DNA of 6,833 bases, taken from JAAYCI01 sp964369525. GTDB lineage: Bacteria; Bacillota; Clostridia; Oscillospirales; Ruminococcaceae. Shown here one piece after another: positions 1-6,378 of this stretch (positions within the stretch are counted from its first letter, which is position 1; every line of letters begins with the position of its first letter). The notes under the pieces are model-generated. The model saw only the letters and a list, made by a program, of their open reading frames with translations. It did no database searches and was not told the origin of the DNA. Location of the stretch: assembly GCA_964369525.1 (NCBI GenBank), contig CAYJEW010000069.1, positions 1 to 6,833 of the forward strand, written 5' to 3'. The position numbers were made by a program, and so were the translations under genes.

Positions 1-2
1 GC

Positions 3-1448
3 GCAAGCAGTGCGCAAAACACATTTGCAATTACAAGGCATCCCGCAAACACAAGCGTTGCGGTTGGTGCACCGCTCACTTTAAGCGTTGCGGCAAGCGG
101 CAGTGGCTCTTTTGCCTATCAGTGGTATGCAAGCCTTACAAACGCCTATAACGGCATTGCAATGGATAATCAAACCGCCGCCACAGTTTCGCTTACCACA
201 AATCACCCCTTCACACAATACTACTACTGTGTTATTACCCAAACAAGCACAGGCAGAACACTCACAACAAATATTGCCACGGCAAGCGCTGTTGGCAGTG
301 GCGTAGCGCCTACACCCACGCCAACTCCTGTTGGGTACAACGTGTGGGTAGCCGGCACACAGGTAACAGCTGATAATGCGGCCAATGTTTTGGGCGATGG
401 CACTGTGACCTATGATAACACAACACAAACGCTGACACTTAACAGCGCTAGTATACGATATACACGCAGTGCACCAAGTGCTCTTGCACATGAAAATTCT
501 ATTATAGGCGCAGGGCAAGACTTAATAATTAACGTTACAGGCAGTAATAGAATAGACTCAAACACAAGCGTAGCATCTCCTGTAAGCACGGCAGGAATAT
601 ATGTACAAGGCAATTTAACATTTATAGGTAGTGGCAGTATTAATAGCGGTTATTATAGTATTATGTCAGCGCAAACGCACGGTGCTATTGTTACGGGTAA
701 TTTAACAATAAACACCACAGGTGGTGCAATTACTATACGTGGCGCAGGCGGCCAAAACGGCATAGAAGTTAGCGGCGAAGTTTTGCACAGCGGCGCAGGT
801 AGTTTTGTTGCAGCTGGTGGCAGCTCCACAGCAAATAGAGGCACAGGCGGCATAGGTGCAAATATAGGTACTGCACTTACACTCAATGGCGCAGGTGAAT
901 TTAGCGCAATTGGCGGCCGAGGCGCCGAAGGCGACACAGGCCCCTCAGACAGCCTGGGCCAAGGCGCCACAGGCGGCACAGGCGGCACAGGCGTTGTTGC
1001 TAATACCATTGTTTTAAATAGTGGCAGCTTTTTGGCAGAAGGTGGCGCAGGCGGCTACGGCGGTACTGGTGAACAAGGCGGCCAACAATCTAATGGCGCA
1101 GCCCTACACGGCGAAATAGGCGGCTACGGCGGCCAAGGTGGCATAGGCATTATTGTGAATAGTATTACAAGAACTAGCGCAGCAACTGCAACAGTACGGG
1201 GCGGCGCAGGCGGCCGAGGCGGCACAGGCGGCCAAGGTGGCGAAGGCGGTTCTGGTTTTGCCGACGGCATAGGCGGCATAGGCGGCCGAGGCGGCGTAGG
1301 TGGCGCAGCTGCAACTATCTTTGGCTTTGTTCCTCCCGGCGCAGGTGGCCAAAGCGGCACAGCTGGCGTATTAGGTTCTGTAGGCAGCCTAGGCGGCCTA
1401 GGCGGCGCAGGCGGCGCAGGCGGCACATATACGGTGCCGCAATCATAA
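3..1448 (+). CDS. Ig-like / beta-helix / Gly-rich surface protein, copy 1 (5' truncated)
   Basis: The reading frame is open from base 3, so the true start lies left of the window; 481 residues are visible. Visible order: end of a Ser/Ala stalk (1-7); Ig-like domain (about 8-97) with YQW at 41-43 and YYYCVIT near 73-79; Thr/Pro hinge (about 98-111); a segment starting YNVWVAGTQVT that ends near NTLTL-type strands (112-146); then about seven beta-helix-like coils beginning GIYVQGNLTF, each followed by a glycine-rich loop that lengthens towards the C-terminus and becomes Gly-Gly-X repeats. There is no LPXTG motif or C-terminal membrane segment, so surface attachment probably uses a lipidated N-terminus, as in the downstream paralogue at 2009-3331. 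The WVxG segment plus coils resembles parallel beta-helix carbohydrate-binding proteins of Clostridia (Cthe_2159-like), and the Gly-Gly-X part superficially resembles PE_PGRS proteins. Likely role: surface adhesin or glycan binder (inference). Ligand unknown. Confidence 0.88.
   Translation, partial: ASSAQNTFAITRHPANTSVAVGAPLTLSVAASGSGSFAYQWYASLTNAYNGIAMDNQTAATVSLTTNHPFTQYYYCVITQTSTGRTLTTNIATASAVGSGVAPTPTPTPVGYNVWVAGTQVTADNAANVLGDGTVTYDNTTQTLTLNSASIRYTRSAPSALAHENSIIGAGQDLIINVTGSNRIDSNTSVASPVSTAGIYVQGNLTFIGSGSINSGYYSIMSAQTHGAIVTGNLTINTTGGAITIRGAGGQNGIEVSGEVLHSGAGSFVAAGGSSTANRGTGGIGANIGTALTLNGAGEFSAIGGRGAEGDTGPSDSLGQGATGGTGGTGVVANTIVLNSGSFLAEGGAGGYGGTGEQGGQQSNGAALHGEIGGYGGQGGIGIIVNSITRTSAATATVRGGAGGRGGTGGQGGEGGSGFADGIGGIGGRGGVGGAAATIFGFVPPGAGGQSGTAGVLGSVGSLGGLGGAGGAGGTYTVPQS
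910..1435 (+). repeat. Gly-Gly-X coding repeat (GGC GGC NNA units)
   Basis: This part of copy 1 is built of imperfect 9-base units, GGC GGC (or GGT GGC) followed by a variable codon, interrupted by short hydrophobic beta-strand stretches. I counted about 25 Gly-Gly-X triplets. X is Ala, Arg, Thr, Gln, Tyr, Ile, Glu, Val, Leu or Ser, and about 21 of the X codons end in A. The repeat explains the long Pro-rich open frames on the opposite strand, which are shadows. Such DNA is prone to slippage, so length variation between strains is expected (inference). Confidence 0.8.
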
Positions 1449-1481
1449 CCAAAGGCAAAGCAAAAACATATATACTAAAAC

Positions 1482-1518
1482 AGCGTGGCGGAACATTAAC
1501 TCCGCCACGCTATTGATT
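1482..1518 (+). terminator. Probable terminator of surface-protein copy 1
   Basis: Perfect 11-bp inverted repeat AGCGTGGCGGA (1482-1492) / TCCGCCACGCT (1501-1511) around an 8-base loop, 33 bases after the stop codon. The tail is ATTGATTTG rather than a clean T-run, so intrinsic termination may be weak. A run of A precedes the left arm. Confidence 0.6.
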
Positions 1519-1663
1519 TGTGTAACAATTAAACAAATGCAAGCTTTAGCCAATACTAAGCCCAAATAAAAGCTGTTTATAGGCTTGTACTTTGCTATTG
1601 TGCCAATTTTTTGCAAAAATTTAAAAAATCATCACCCACAACGCTCCGTTGCTCCTCGTTATT

Positions 1664-1840
1664 CCGAAAAAAAGCACGCTCGGGTTTGTTGTTCGCTTGC
1701 GACGCACCGCAGTGCAAGTGTCGGGAGCTAACCGCCACAACGTGGCGGCACTTAAGCGGACGACGAAACGCCGCCATTACGCTACACTCTCGCTACCACC
1801 TTTTTTCGGGTTTGCGCCTTCGGCGCTGTGCTTTTTCATA
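1664..1840. other. GC/CpG-rich intergenic element with nested inverted repeats
   Basis: The gene-free stretch 1449-2008 contains an island of about 61% GC with 16 CpG in 1681-1800, flanked on the right by DNA near 22% GC (1881-1940). An outer 9-bp inverted repeat AAAAAGCAC (1669-1677) / GTGCTTTTT (1828-1836) encloses three hairpins: 1694-1700/1714-1720 (7 bp, one G-T), CCGCCAC/GTGGCGG at 1732-1738/1742-1748, and GCGCC/GGCGC at 1814-1818/1822-1826. TCGGGTTTG occurs twice (1680-1688, 1806-1814). Short open frames here (1595-1777 on the - strand, 1611-1841 on the + strand) have no convincing ribosome site and look spurious. It could be a structured RNA, a dispersed palindromic repeat, or a remnant of a mobile element. 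Which strand would be transcribed is unclear. Confidence 0.45.
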
Positions 1841-1905
1841 ATGTTCGCACACCATTGCCACCACCAATATGCACAAATTTATTAGATAAATTCTATACCC
1901 TTTTC

Positions 1906-1934
1906 TTGCTTTCATATTAATAATGTGTTAAAAT
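1906..1934 (+). promoter_or_regulatory. Candidate promoter of surface-protein copy 2
   Basis: TTGCTT (1906-1911), a 17-base spacer, and TAAAAT (1929-1934) in very AT-rich DNA. The -10 matches five of six consensus bases and the -35 three of six. Transcription would begin near 1941, giving a leader of about 68 bases. TATATT at 1944-1949 is an alternative -10 without a good -35. Confidence 0.35.
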
Positions 1935-1994
1935 TACTTGGTATATATTAATGAGATAAAAATTTGCCCATGCTTAAAAAATACCCCTTTGTGA

Positions 1995-2000
1995 GTGAGG
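1995..2000 (+). promoter_or_regulatory. Ribosome binding site that fixes the start at 2009
   Basis: GTGAGG at 1995-2000 lies eight bases before ATG 2009. The in-frame TTG 1964 and ATG 1970 lack such a site and would add 13-15 polar residues before an otherwise ideal lipoprotein signal peptide. Confidence 0.7.
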
Positions 2001-2008
2001 AAAAACCC

Positions 2009-3331
2009 ATGTTAAAACGACTAATTTGCCTGGCAGTAATCTTGGCGCTAGCCCTTAGCCTTGCCGCTTGTTCAACCGGCGGCTGCGGTGGCACAGCCGC
2101 CGCCGGCAGCTCCATTGCTTCCGAATCGTCATCTGCCAACGTTAGCAGTAGCGATAGCAATAGCGCAAGCAGCCAAACCGGCTCTTCCGCAGAAAGCAGC
2201 AGCGCACAACAAAGCAATAGCGACGCCTCCAGCAGCTCCGCAAGCAGCAGCGCCTCCAGCTCTGCACAATCGGACGCAAGCAGTGCGCAAAACACATTTG
2301 CAATCACACAGCACCCACAAAACACAAGTGTAAATGTAGGCACTCCGGTTTCGTTAAGCGTTGCGGCAGCTGGCGGCACAGGTGCATTTTCTTACCAGTG
2401 GTTCACCAGCCTTACAAACGCCTACAGCGGCATTGCCCTCACAGGCCAAACAGGGCCCACACTTTCGCTGCCGTATGATTTTGCTTACACACAGTTTTAC
2501 TACTGTGTTGTAACACAAAATAATGCCACACTCACAAGCTCCATTGCAACCGTTAGTGTGGCAGGCTCGTCCACACCTGCGCCAACACCTGCCCCCACAA
2601 GCTACGGCATATGGGTTTTAGGCACCGAGGTTACACCTGCAAATGCAGCCGATGTTTTAGGCGACGGCATAATATCTTACGACGTAGCCACCAACACTCT
2701 TACTTTCGTCGATATGATTCTTGTGGATTCCAGCCCAGCCTTAACCGGCGACCCCTATAGAGACGCAGCAATAGGCGCTAACAAAAGCTTAAAAATACAG
2801 TTCCACGGCCCGGTAACCTCAGGGATTAACTTTAATAATAACCCAGTAATTTCCGGTATATATGTAACAGGAGACCTGGAAATTGACATACAGAATGCTG
2901 CGCGTGTTAATGGTGTATATGGTATGTATGTTACAGGAAACTTTACGCTGACATCGAGCTTCAGCAATAGTCTTTTATCTGTGAGCGGTGCCAATGGAGA
3001 TGCAAATCGCATCCATGGCAATACTGGCATTTATTGTGGCGGCGACATTGTTGTTCAACCAACGCTTGACGTTTATGGCGGAGACGGATATCTTAATAGC
3101 GCTTTTACCACCATTGGCGGCATAGGAATTCATGCAGTAGGTAATATCGAGGCAACTTATAGTACTAGTGTAATAAACGGCTATGGCGGCGCGGGCAAGG
3201 GCTTTTACGGCACTAGTGGTGCCGGCGGCGTTGGCATAATGGCAGCCTCAACATCTGGTGCCGGTACTATAACTGGCACAGGTGGCGCAGGCACCCCTGC
3301 CGGAGCGAATGAGATTATTCCATTTCCATAA
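2009..3331 (+). CDS. Ig-like / beta-helix surface lipoprotein, copy 2
   Basis: Complete 440-aa paralogue of the gene at 3-1448. Residues 1-21 are a type II signal peptide (MLKRL, hydrophobic core, lipobox LAAC with Cys21), so the protein should be lipid-anchored on the outer face of the membrane. A Ser/Ala stalk (about 33-95) is followed by an Ig-like domain (97-185; YQW at 129-131, FYYCVV at 163-168), a Pro/Thr hinge (186-198), a segment YGIWVLGTEVT...VLGDG (199-233), and five beta-helix-like coils starting near Gly283, 305, 340, 373 and 409. Glycine loops after the later coils are much shorter than in copy 1. The protein ends on an IIPFP tail with no wall anchor. The Ig domain has the Y-x-C cysteine but the expected partner position is Val118, so no canonical disulphide. 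The start at 2009 is chosen for its ribosome site and signal peptide. Likely surface adhesin or glycan binder; ligand and precise family unproven. Confidence 0.88.
   Translation: MLKRLICLAVILALALSLAACSTGGCGGTAAAGSSIASESSSANVSSSDSNSASSQTGSSAESSSAQQSNSDASSSSASSSASSSAQSDASSAQNTFAITQHPQNTSVNVGTPVSLSVAAAGGTGAFSYQWFTSLTNAYSGIALTGQTGPTLSLPYDFAYTQFYYCVVTQNNATLTSSIATVSVAGSSTPAPTPAPTSYGIWVLGTEVTPANAADVLGDGIISYDVATNTLTFVDMILVDSSPALTGDPYRDAAIGANKSLKIQFHGPVTSGINFNNNPVISGIYVTGDLEIDIQNAARVNGVYGMYVTGNFTLTSSFSNSLLSVSGANGDANRIHGNTGIYCGGDIVVQPTLDVYGGDGYLNSAFTTIGGIGIHAVGNIEATYSTSVINGYGGAGKGFYGTSGAGGVGIMAASTSGAGTITGTGGAGTPAGANEIIPFP
2100..2293 (+). repeat. Ser/Ala low-complexity stalk coding region
   Basis: AGC/TCC/GCA-rich stretch encoding the Ser/Ala stalk of copy 2. 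Its end, 2275-2304, is identical over 30 bases to 2-31 at the window's left edge (copy 1), so the two genes share stalk DNA and could recombine there. Homology continues into the Ig domain, for example AGCCTTACAAACGCCTA at 132-148 and 2408-2424. Confidence 0.7.
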
Positions 3332-3393
3332 TCAACCCCCCTTGGATCACAAATTGTAGCAAACACACAGCAATGCAACATTTCTTTCGAAAT

Positions 3394-3420
3394 ACCCTTA
3401 AGCATGCTTAAGGGTGTTTT
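3394..3420 (+). terminator. Terminator after surface-protein copy 2
   Basis: A perfect 22-base palindrome at 3394-3415, ACCCTTAAG / CTTAAGGGT around CATG, is followed by GTTTT. Weaker A-T and G-T pairs extend the stem outwards. A-rich sequence on the left means it could also act on the other strand, but no gene converges here. It lies 62 bases after the stop and separates this gene from the channel gene. Confidence 0.75.
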
Positions 3421-3475
3421 GGGCGAAATAGCATATATATTTAACAGCGTTTCACCTTAAAAATACTTAAATACA

Positions 3476-3500
3476 GCATGCTTTGCGGCACATCGCATGC
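3476..3500 (+). promoter_or_regulatory. Possible leader hairpin before the channel gene
   Basis: GCATGC at 3476-3481 and again at 3495-3500 can pair across a 13-base loop, 11 bases before the channel gene's ribosome site. Each copy is itself palindromic, so this may equally be a pair of protein-binding half sites. No clear promoter was found: TTAACA (3441-3446) has no good -10 at standard spacing. Confidence 0.3.
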
Positions 3501-3511
3501 AATAAACCACA

Positions 3512-3517
3512 AAAGGA
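3512..3517 (+). promoter_or_regulatory. Ribosome binding site of the channel gene
   Basis: AAAGGA nine bases upstream of ATG 3527. It supports this start over later in-frame ATGs, which would cut into the conserved basic segment before the first membrane helix. Confidence 0.65.
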
Positions 3518-3526
3518 TGGCTTCTT

Positions 3527-5377
3527 ATGCGCAACAAATTAAGCGATATCATTCGTTACAAAATCAACAACATCATGGCCAAAGGCACAATTTCTCTGGT
3601 GGGCATACTTTTTGCAGTTACCTTTGCAATTGTGGTGCTGGCGGGCTTGCTGTCTTTTTTAACAGACGGCGGCACAGCAGCGGGTAATATATGGACAAGC
3701 GTTATGCATGTTATCGACCCCGGCACAATAACCGGCGACGAAACAGGCGACTTTTCCTTCAGAATTCTAATGTCCATAGTTACACTATGCGGCATCTTCA
3801 TCACCAGCATTTTAATAAGTATCATCACCACAGGCTTTCAAGAAAGGCTAGACTCTTTAAAAAGAGGCGCAGGCCGCATTATTGAAAAAAACCACACACT
3901 AATTTTAGGCTATAACCAAAACACCCACACCGTACTGTCAGAACTTATAAAAGCCAACGCCAACCAAAAAGATGCATGTGTTGTAATTTTGGCCGATAGC
4001 AACATAGACGAAATCCAAACCCAAATTGACGAACATATACAAGACTTTGGCTCGCTGCGTGTTATCTACCGCAGCGGTGACACAACAAACGCCCACATGC
4101 TCTACCAATGCTCTATAGATACCTGCAAATCTGTAATCATCAATGCAGACCAAGACTACACTGTAATTGCAACAGTACTTGCAATCAATAACTTCTTAGT
4201 AGCATATCCGGGCGTTACAGTAAATGCGCATGTTGTAACCACCGTTAATAGCTCTGCTAACTACGAAGCAATCCGCATTGCAGGCAAAGGCTATATCGAG
4301 CCTATCCTGTTCGACAACACCATCTCCAAAATTATTGCGCAAACCTGTAGGCAACCGGGCTTGTCTAACGTGCTCATCGAAATCTTTAACTACACAGGCA
4401 ACGAAATATACATCGAAAAATTCCCCTCGCTCACCGGCAAAAGCTTTGGCGATACTTTAAACATGTTTGAAAATGCGGTTGTGTTTGGCATAAAACGTGG
4501 CGAAGAAATTCTGCTAAACCCCGATAAAGATGTGGTAGTAGCCGAAAACGACCTGCTTATCATCTTTGCCGAAGACGACAACGCCACAAAACCCCTCAGC
4601 GCCATGCCTCAAATAGCCGATTGCACCTCCATCATCTCTGCCGAAACAATGCAGCCCACCCCCGAAAACATCCTCATCCTCGGCACAAACGACCTTTTAG
4701 ACAACATTCTGATGGAGCTAGACGACTACTTTGTAAAAGGCTCTAAAATCACAATTGCCGATACGGATATCGACAAAACCATACAAAAAGCACAACGCCA
4801 GCTAAATAATATGCAGCTCGAAACCATTGTGTGCGACAGCTCAAGCCGTGAAAACATCGAAAAGCTACTTAACGATGATATAGACCATGTGCTACTGCTT
4901 GGCAGAGACGATTGCGAGCCAAACCAATCCGATAGCATGACACTGCTAAAGCTTATTCACCTGCGTGATATTATGCAGAAAAACAACAAATACTTCAACA
5001 TCGCTAGCGAGCTGAAAAACACAAAAAACCAAAAACTTGCAAATGTTGCCAAGGTTAACGACTTGGTTGTGGGCGGCAACATTATAAACCTCATGGCAGC
5101 GCAGATAGCCGAAAACCGCGACCTAGCCGAAATATTTAATGAGATACTGCAAAGCGAAGGTAGCGAGATTTACCTTAAAAACGCAGGCGATTACATCAAA
5201 ACAGGCGTAGAGGCCGATTTTTACACCATCACCGAAATTGTAAAACAGCGCAACGAAATTGCACTGGGTTACAAACTCCAAAATGGCGACCAATACACAA
5301 TTGTTACAAACCCACCTAAATCCGATAAAGTTACACTCTCCAATACCGACCACATCATAGTGCTCTCTAAAGACTAA
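3527..5377 (+). CDS. CASTOR/POLLUX-type ion channel with RCK-like domains
   Basis: A 616-aa membrane protein matching the bacterial relatives of plant CASTOR/POLLUX (DMI1/SYM8) channels. A short basic N-terminus (DIIRYKINNIMAKGT, 7-21) leads into membrane segment 1 (about 22-45). A pore-like loop contains WTSVMHVIDPGTITGDE (56-72), and segment 2 spans about 78-103. The linker RxGAGRIIEKNHT then enters a Rossmann fold with ILGYN at 126-130 in place of GxGxxG. A second Rossmann-like half starts at ENILILGTND (380-389). Both halves should be cytoplasmic and gate the pore, probably in a tetramer. Plant members conduct K+ and/or Ca2+; the ion here is unknown. Length is usual for bacterial members and no frameshift is seen. 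AAAGGA at 3512-3517, nine bases before ATG 3527, supports the start. Terminators on both sides suggest a single-gene unit. TrkA-like K+ regulators are the main alternative, but they lack the membrane pore. Confidence 0.87.
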   Translation: MRNKLSDIIRYKINNIMAKGTISLVGILFAVTFAIVVLAGLLSFLTDGGTAAGNIWTSVMHVIDPGTITGDETGDFSFRILMSIVTLCGIFITSILISIITTGFQERLDSLKRGAGRIIEKNHTLILGYNQNTHTVLSELIKANANQKDACVVILADSNIDEIQTQIDEHIQDFGSLRVIYRSGDTTNAHMLYQCSIDTCKSVIINADQDYTVIATVLAINNFLVAYPGVTVNAHVVTTVNSSANYEAIRIAGKGYIEPILFDNTISKIIAQTCRQPGLSNVLIEIFNYTGNEIYIEKFPSLTGKSFGDTLNMFENAVVFGIKRGEEILLNPDKDVVVAENDLLIIFAEDDNATKPLSAMPQIADCTSIISAETMQPTPENILILGTNDLLDNILMELDDYFVKGSKITIADTDIDKTIQKAQRQLNNMQLETIVCDSSSRENIEKLLNDDIDHVLLLGRDDCEPNQSDSMTLLKLIHLRDIMQKNNKYFNIASELKNTKNQKLANVAKVNDLVVGGNIINLMAAQIAENRDLAEIFNEILQSEGSEIYLKNAGDYIKTGVEADFYTITEIVKQRNEIALGYKLQNGDQYTIVTNPPKSDKVTLSNTDHIIVLSKD

Positions 5378-5414
5378 TTATGCCTTAAATGCAAAATGCA
5401 GCCATGCCTTTGCA

Positions 5415-5443
5415 TTGACTTTTTTAATGAATTAGCGTACCAT
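5415..5443 (+). promoter_or_regulatory. Candidate promoter of the 273-aa lipoprotein
   Basis: TTGACT (5415-5420), 17 bases, TACCAT (5438-5443). The -35 matches five of six consensus bases and the -10 four of six. Transcription would start near 5450, inside the left arm of the channel gene's terminator, so the new transcript would lack part of that arm and escape termination. Confidence 0.42.
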
Positions 5444-5446
5444 AAT

Positions 5447-5495
5447 ACCTAGCTGCCTGCATTTTTTATGTGTGTGCAGCTAGGTTTGTTTTTTT
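5447..5495 (+). terminator. Terminator of the channel gene
   Basis: Inverted repeat ACCTAGCTGC (5447-5456) / GCAGCTAGGT (5476-5485), 10 bp perfect, around a 19-base loop, followed by TTGTTTTTTT. It lies 69 bases after the channel stop codon and is the clearest intrinsic terminator next to a protein gene in the window. Confidence 0.85.
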
Positions 5496-5505
5496 AATAC
5501 AATTA

Positions 5506-5515
5506 AAGGTGGGGG
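5506..5515 (+). promoter_or_regulatory. Ribosome binding site that fixes the start at 5524
   Basis: AAGGTGGGGG ends eight bases before ATG 5524. A longer frame from GTG 5470 would begin inside the terminator hairpin and put 18 residues before the signal peptide, so it is not used. Confidence 0.7.
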
Positions 5516-5523
5516 ACTTCGCC

Positions 5524-6345
5524 ATGAAAAATATACTCACTAAAATTCTGTTAGCACTATGCATGTTTGCCATGCTTTTTTCGCTGCCGGGCTGCGGCAT
5601 CATCAACTATATGCTGTTCGATGAAGAAACCACTCAGTCGGTAACTGTAAGCAATGTACCTGCGCAGTCGGTAGTAAAAGAGGAGGCGGATAAAGAAGAA
5701 AACGCCCCCGACACCAGCAAACTCCCTCAAAGCGCCCCATCGCAGAACAGCCAAAATAACGGCGGCAACACCACCATAGACCAAACCATTACAGGCCCCT
5801 CTGCCGAGCTACAGCTAAACAGTAGCCTTGCGTCACTAATAGACGGCACAAACCAAGACGTAATCAGCCAATACTCCACCAACGCAGGCATGAGCATCTT
5901 TTGGGGTGGGGTACCTGCTGCGGCATATAGCTTTCCTGATAGCGGCCACGCCATGATATTCTTCTTCGACACCGAAGATTTCGAGCGCATGTACGATGCA
6001 TTCGACCAAGCAGGTGGGGTAGACTCCAACGAAAACCTATGGCCAAACGACTACCCCCTACTGGGCATAGTGCTGTACGGCACTATAATCAGCGAGCTAT
6101 TCTCCACAAGCCAGCCGGTAACCTACAACATGCTAAGCTCAAACTTTAACGATATGCCCCAGCTACAGTTCACCACAAACGAAAGCGAGCGCATACCCGC
6201 AGGCGTTCCATACCTTAGCTACAACATAGGTGACGGCAGGGTGCTGGAGATGGAATTCACCGAGCAAGACGGCGAATACCTGCTCGATACCGTAATCATC
6301 ACACACACCACCTCCAACCTAGACACATTCATGCTTAGCATGTAG
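5524..6345 (+). CDS. Uncharacterised lipoprotein
   Basis: 273 aa. Residues 1-24 form a type II signal peptide (MKNILTK, hydrophobic core, lipobox LPGC with Cys24), so the mature protein should be anchored to the outer membrane face of the cytoplasmic membrane. An acidic then Ser/Pro/Asn/Gln-rich linker (about 33-93) includes KEEADKEENAPD. The folded part (about 96-273) is mixed, with hydrophobic and aromatic strands such as HAMIFFFDTEDFERMYDAF and a C-terminal EYLLDTVIITHTT. I do not recognise this domain and see no catalytic motif or repeat. Cys24 is the only cysteine in the mature protein. It is likely a solute- or envelope-associated lipoprotein, but function cannot be assigned. It has its own promoter candidate and follows the channel's terminator, so co-function with the channel is not shown. 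Confidence 0.85.
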   Translation: MKNILTKILLALCMFAMLFSLPGCGIINYMLFDEETTQSVTVSNVPAQSVVKEEADKEENAPDTSKLPQSAPSQNSQNNGGNTTIDQTITGPSAELQLNSSLASLIDGTNQDVISQYSTNAGMSIFWGGVPAAAYSFPDSGHAMIFFFDTEDFERMYDAFDQAGGVDSNENLWPNDYPLLGIVLYGTIISELFSTSQPVTYNMLSSNFNDMPQLQFTTNESERIPAGVPYLSYNIGDGRVLEMEFTEQDGEYLLDTVIITHTTSNLDTFMLSM

Positions 6346-6378
6346 CCACCTTGCAACAGCGCATATTCCAAGGCCGCC

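Noticed and set aside
653..1426. Long Pro-rich open frames on the - strand opposite the glycine repeats
   Set aside because: They are antisense shadows of GGC/GGT-rich coding DNA, with no ribosome sites. The + strand frame carries the conserved coils shared with copy 2.
900..1440. CRISPR-like array because of regular short repeats
   Set aside because: The units are in-frame GGX codons of an open frame with no uniform repeat/spacer structure.
1601..1627. A/T-rich inverted repeat ATTTTTTGCAAAAAT as a terminator
   Set aside because: The stem is only A-T pairs and no gene ends near it on either strand.
1595..1841. Small open frames of 60-78 residues on both strands in the GC-rich intergenic element
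   Set aside because: Overlapping frames on both strands, no credible ribosome site, and composition dominated by inverted repeats. Non-coding is more likely.
1964..2008. N-terminal extension of copy 2 from TTG 1964 or ATG 1970
   Set aside because: No Shine-Dalgarno at the right distance, and the extra polar residues would spoil the lipoprotein signal peptide that begins at ATG 2009.
3441..3472. Promoter for the channel gene (TTAACA with TACTTA or TTAAAT)
   Set aside because: The -10 candidates match poorly at 17 bases or need a 20-base spacer; too weak to annotate.
5470..5523. Extension of the 273-aa lipoprotein to GTG 5470
   Set aside because: It starts inside the terminator hairpin and precedes a complete signal peptide with a strong ribosome site at 5506-5515.
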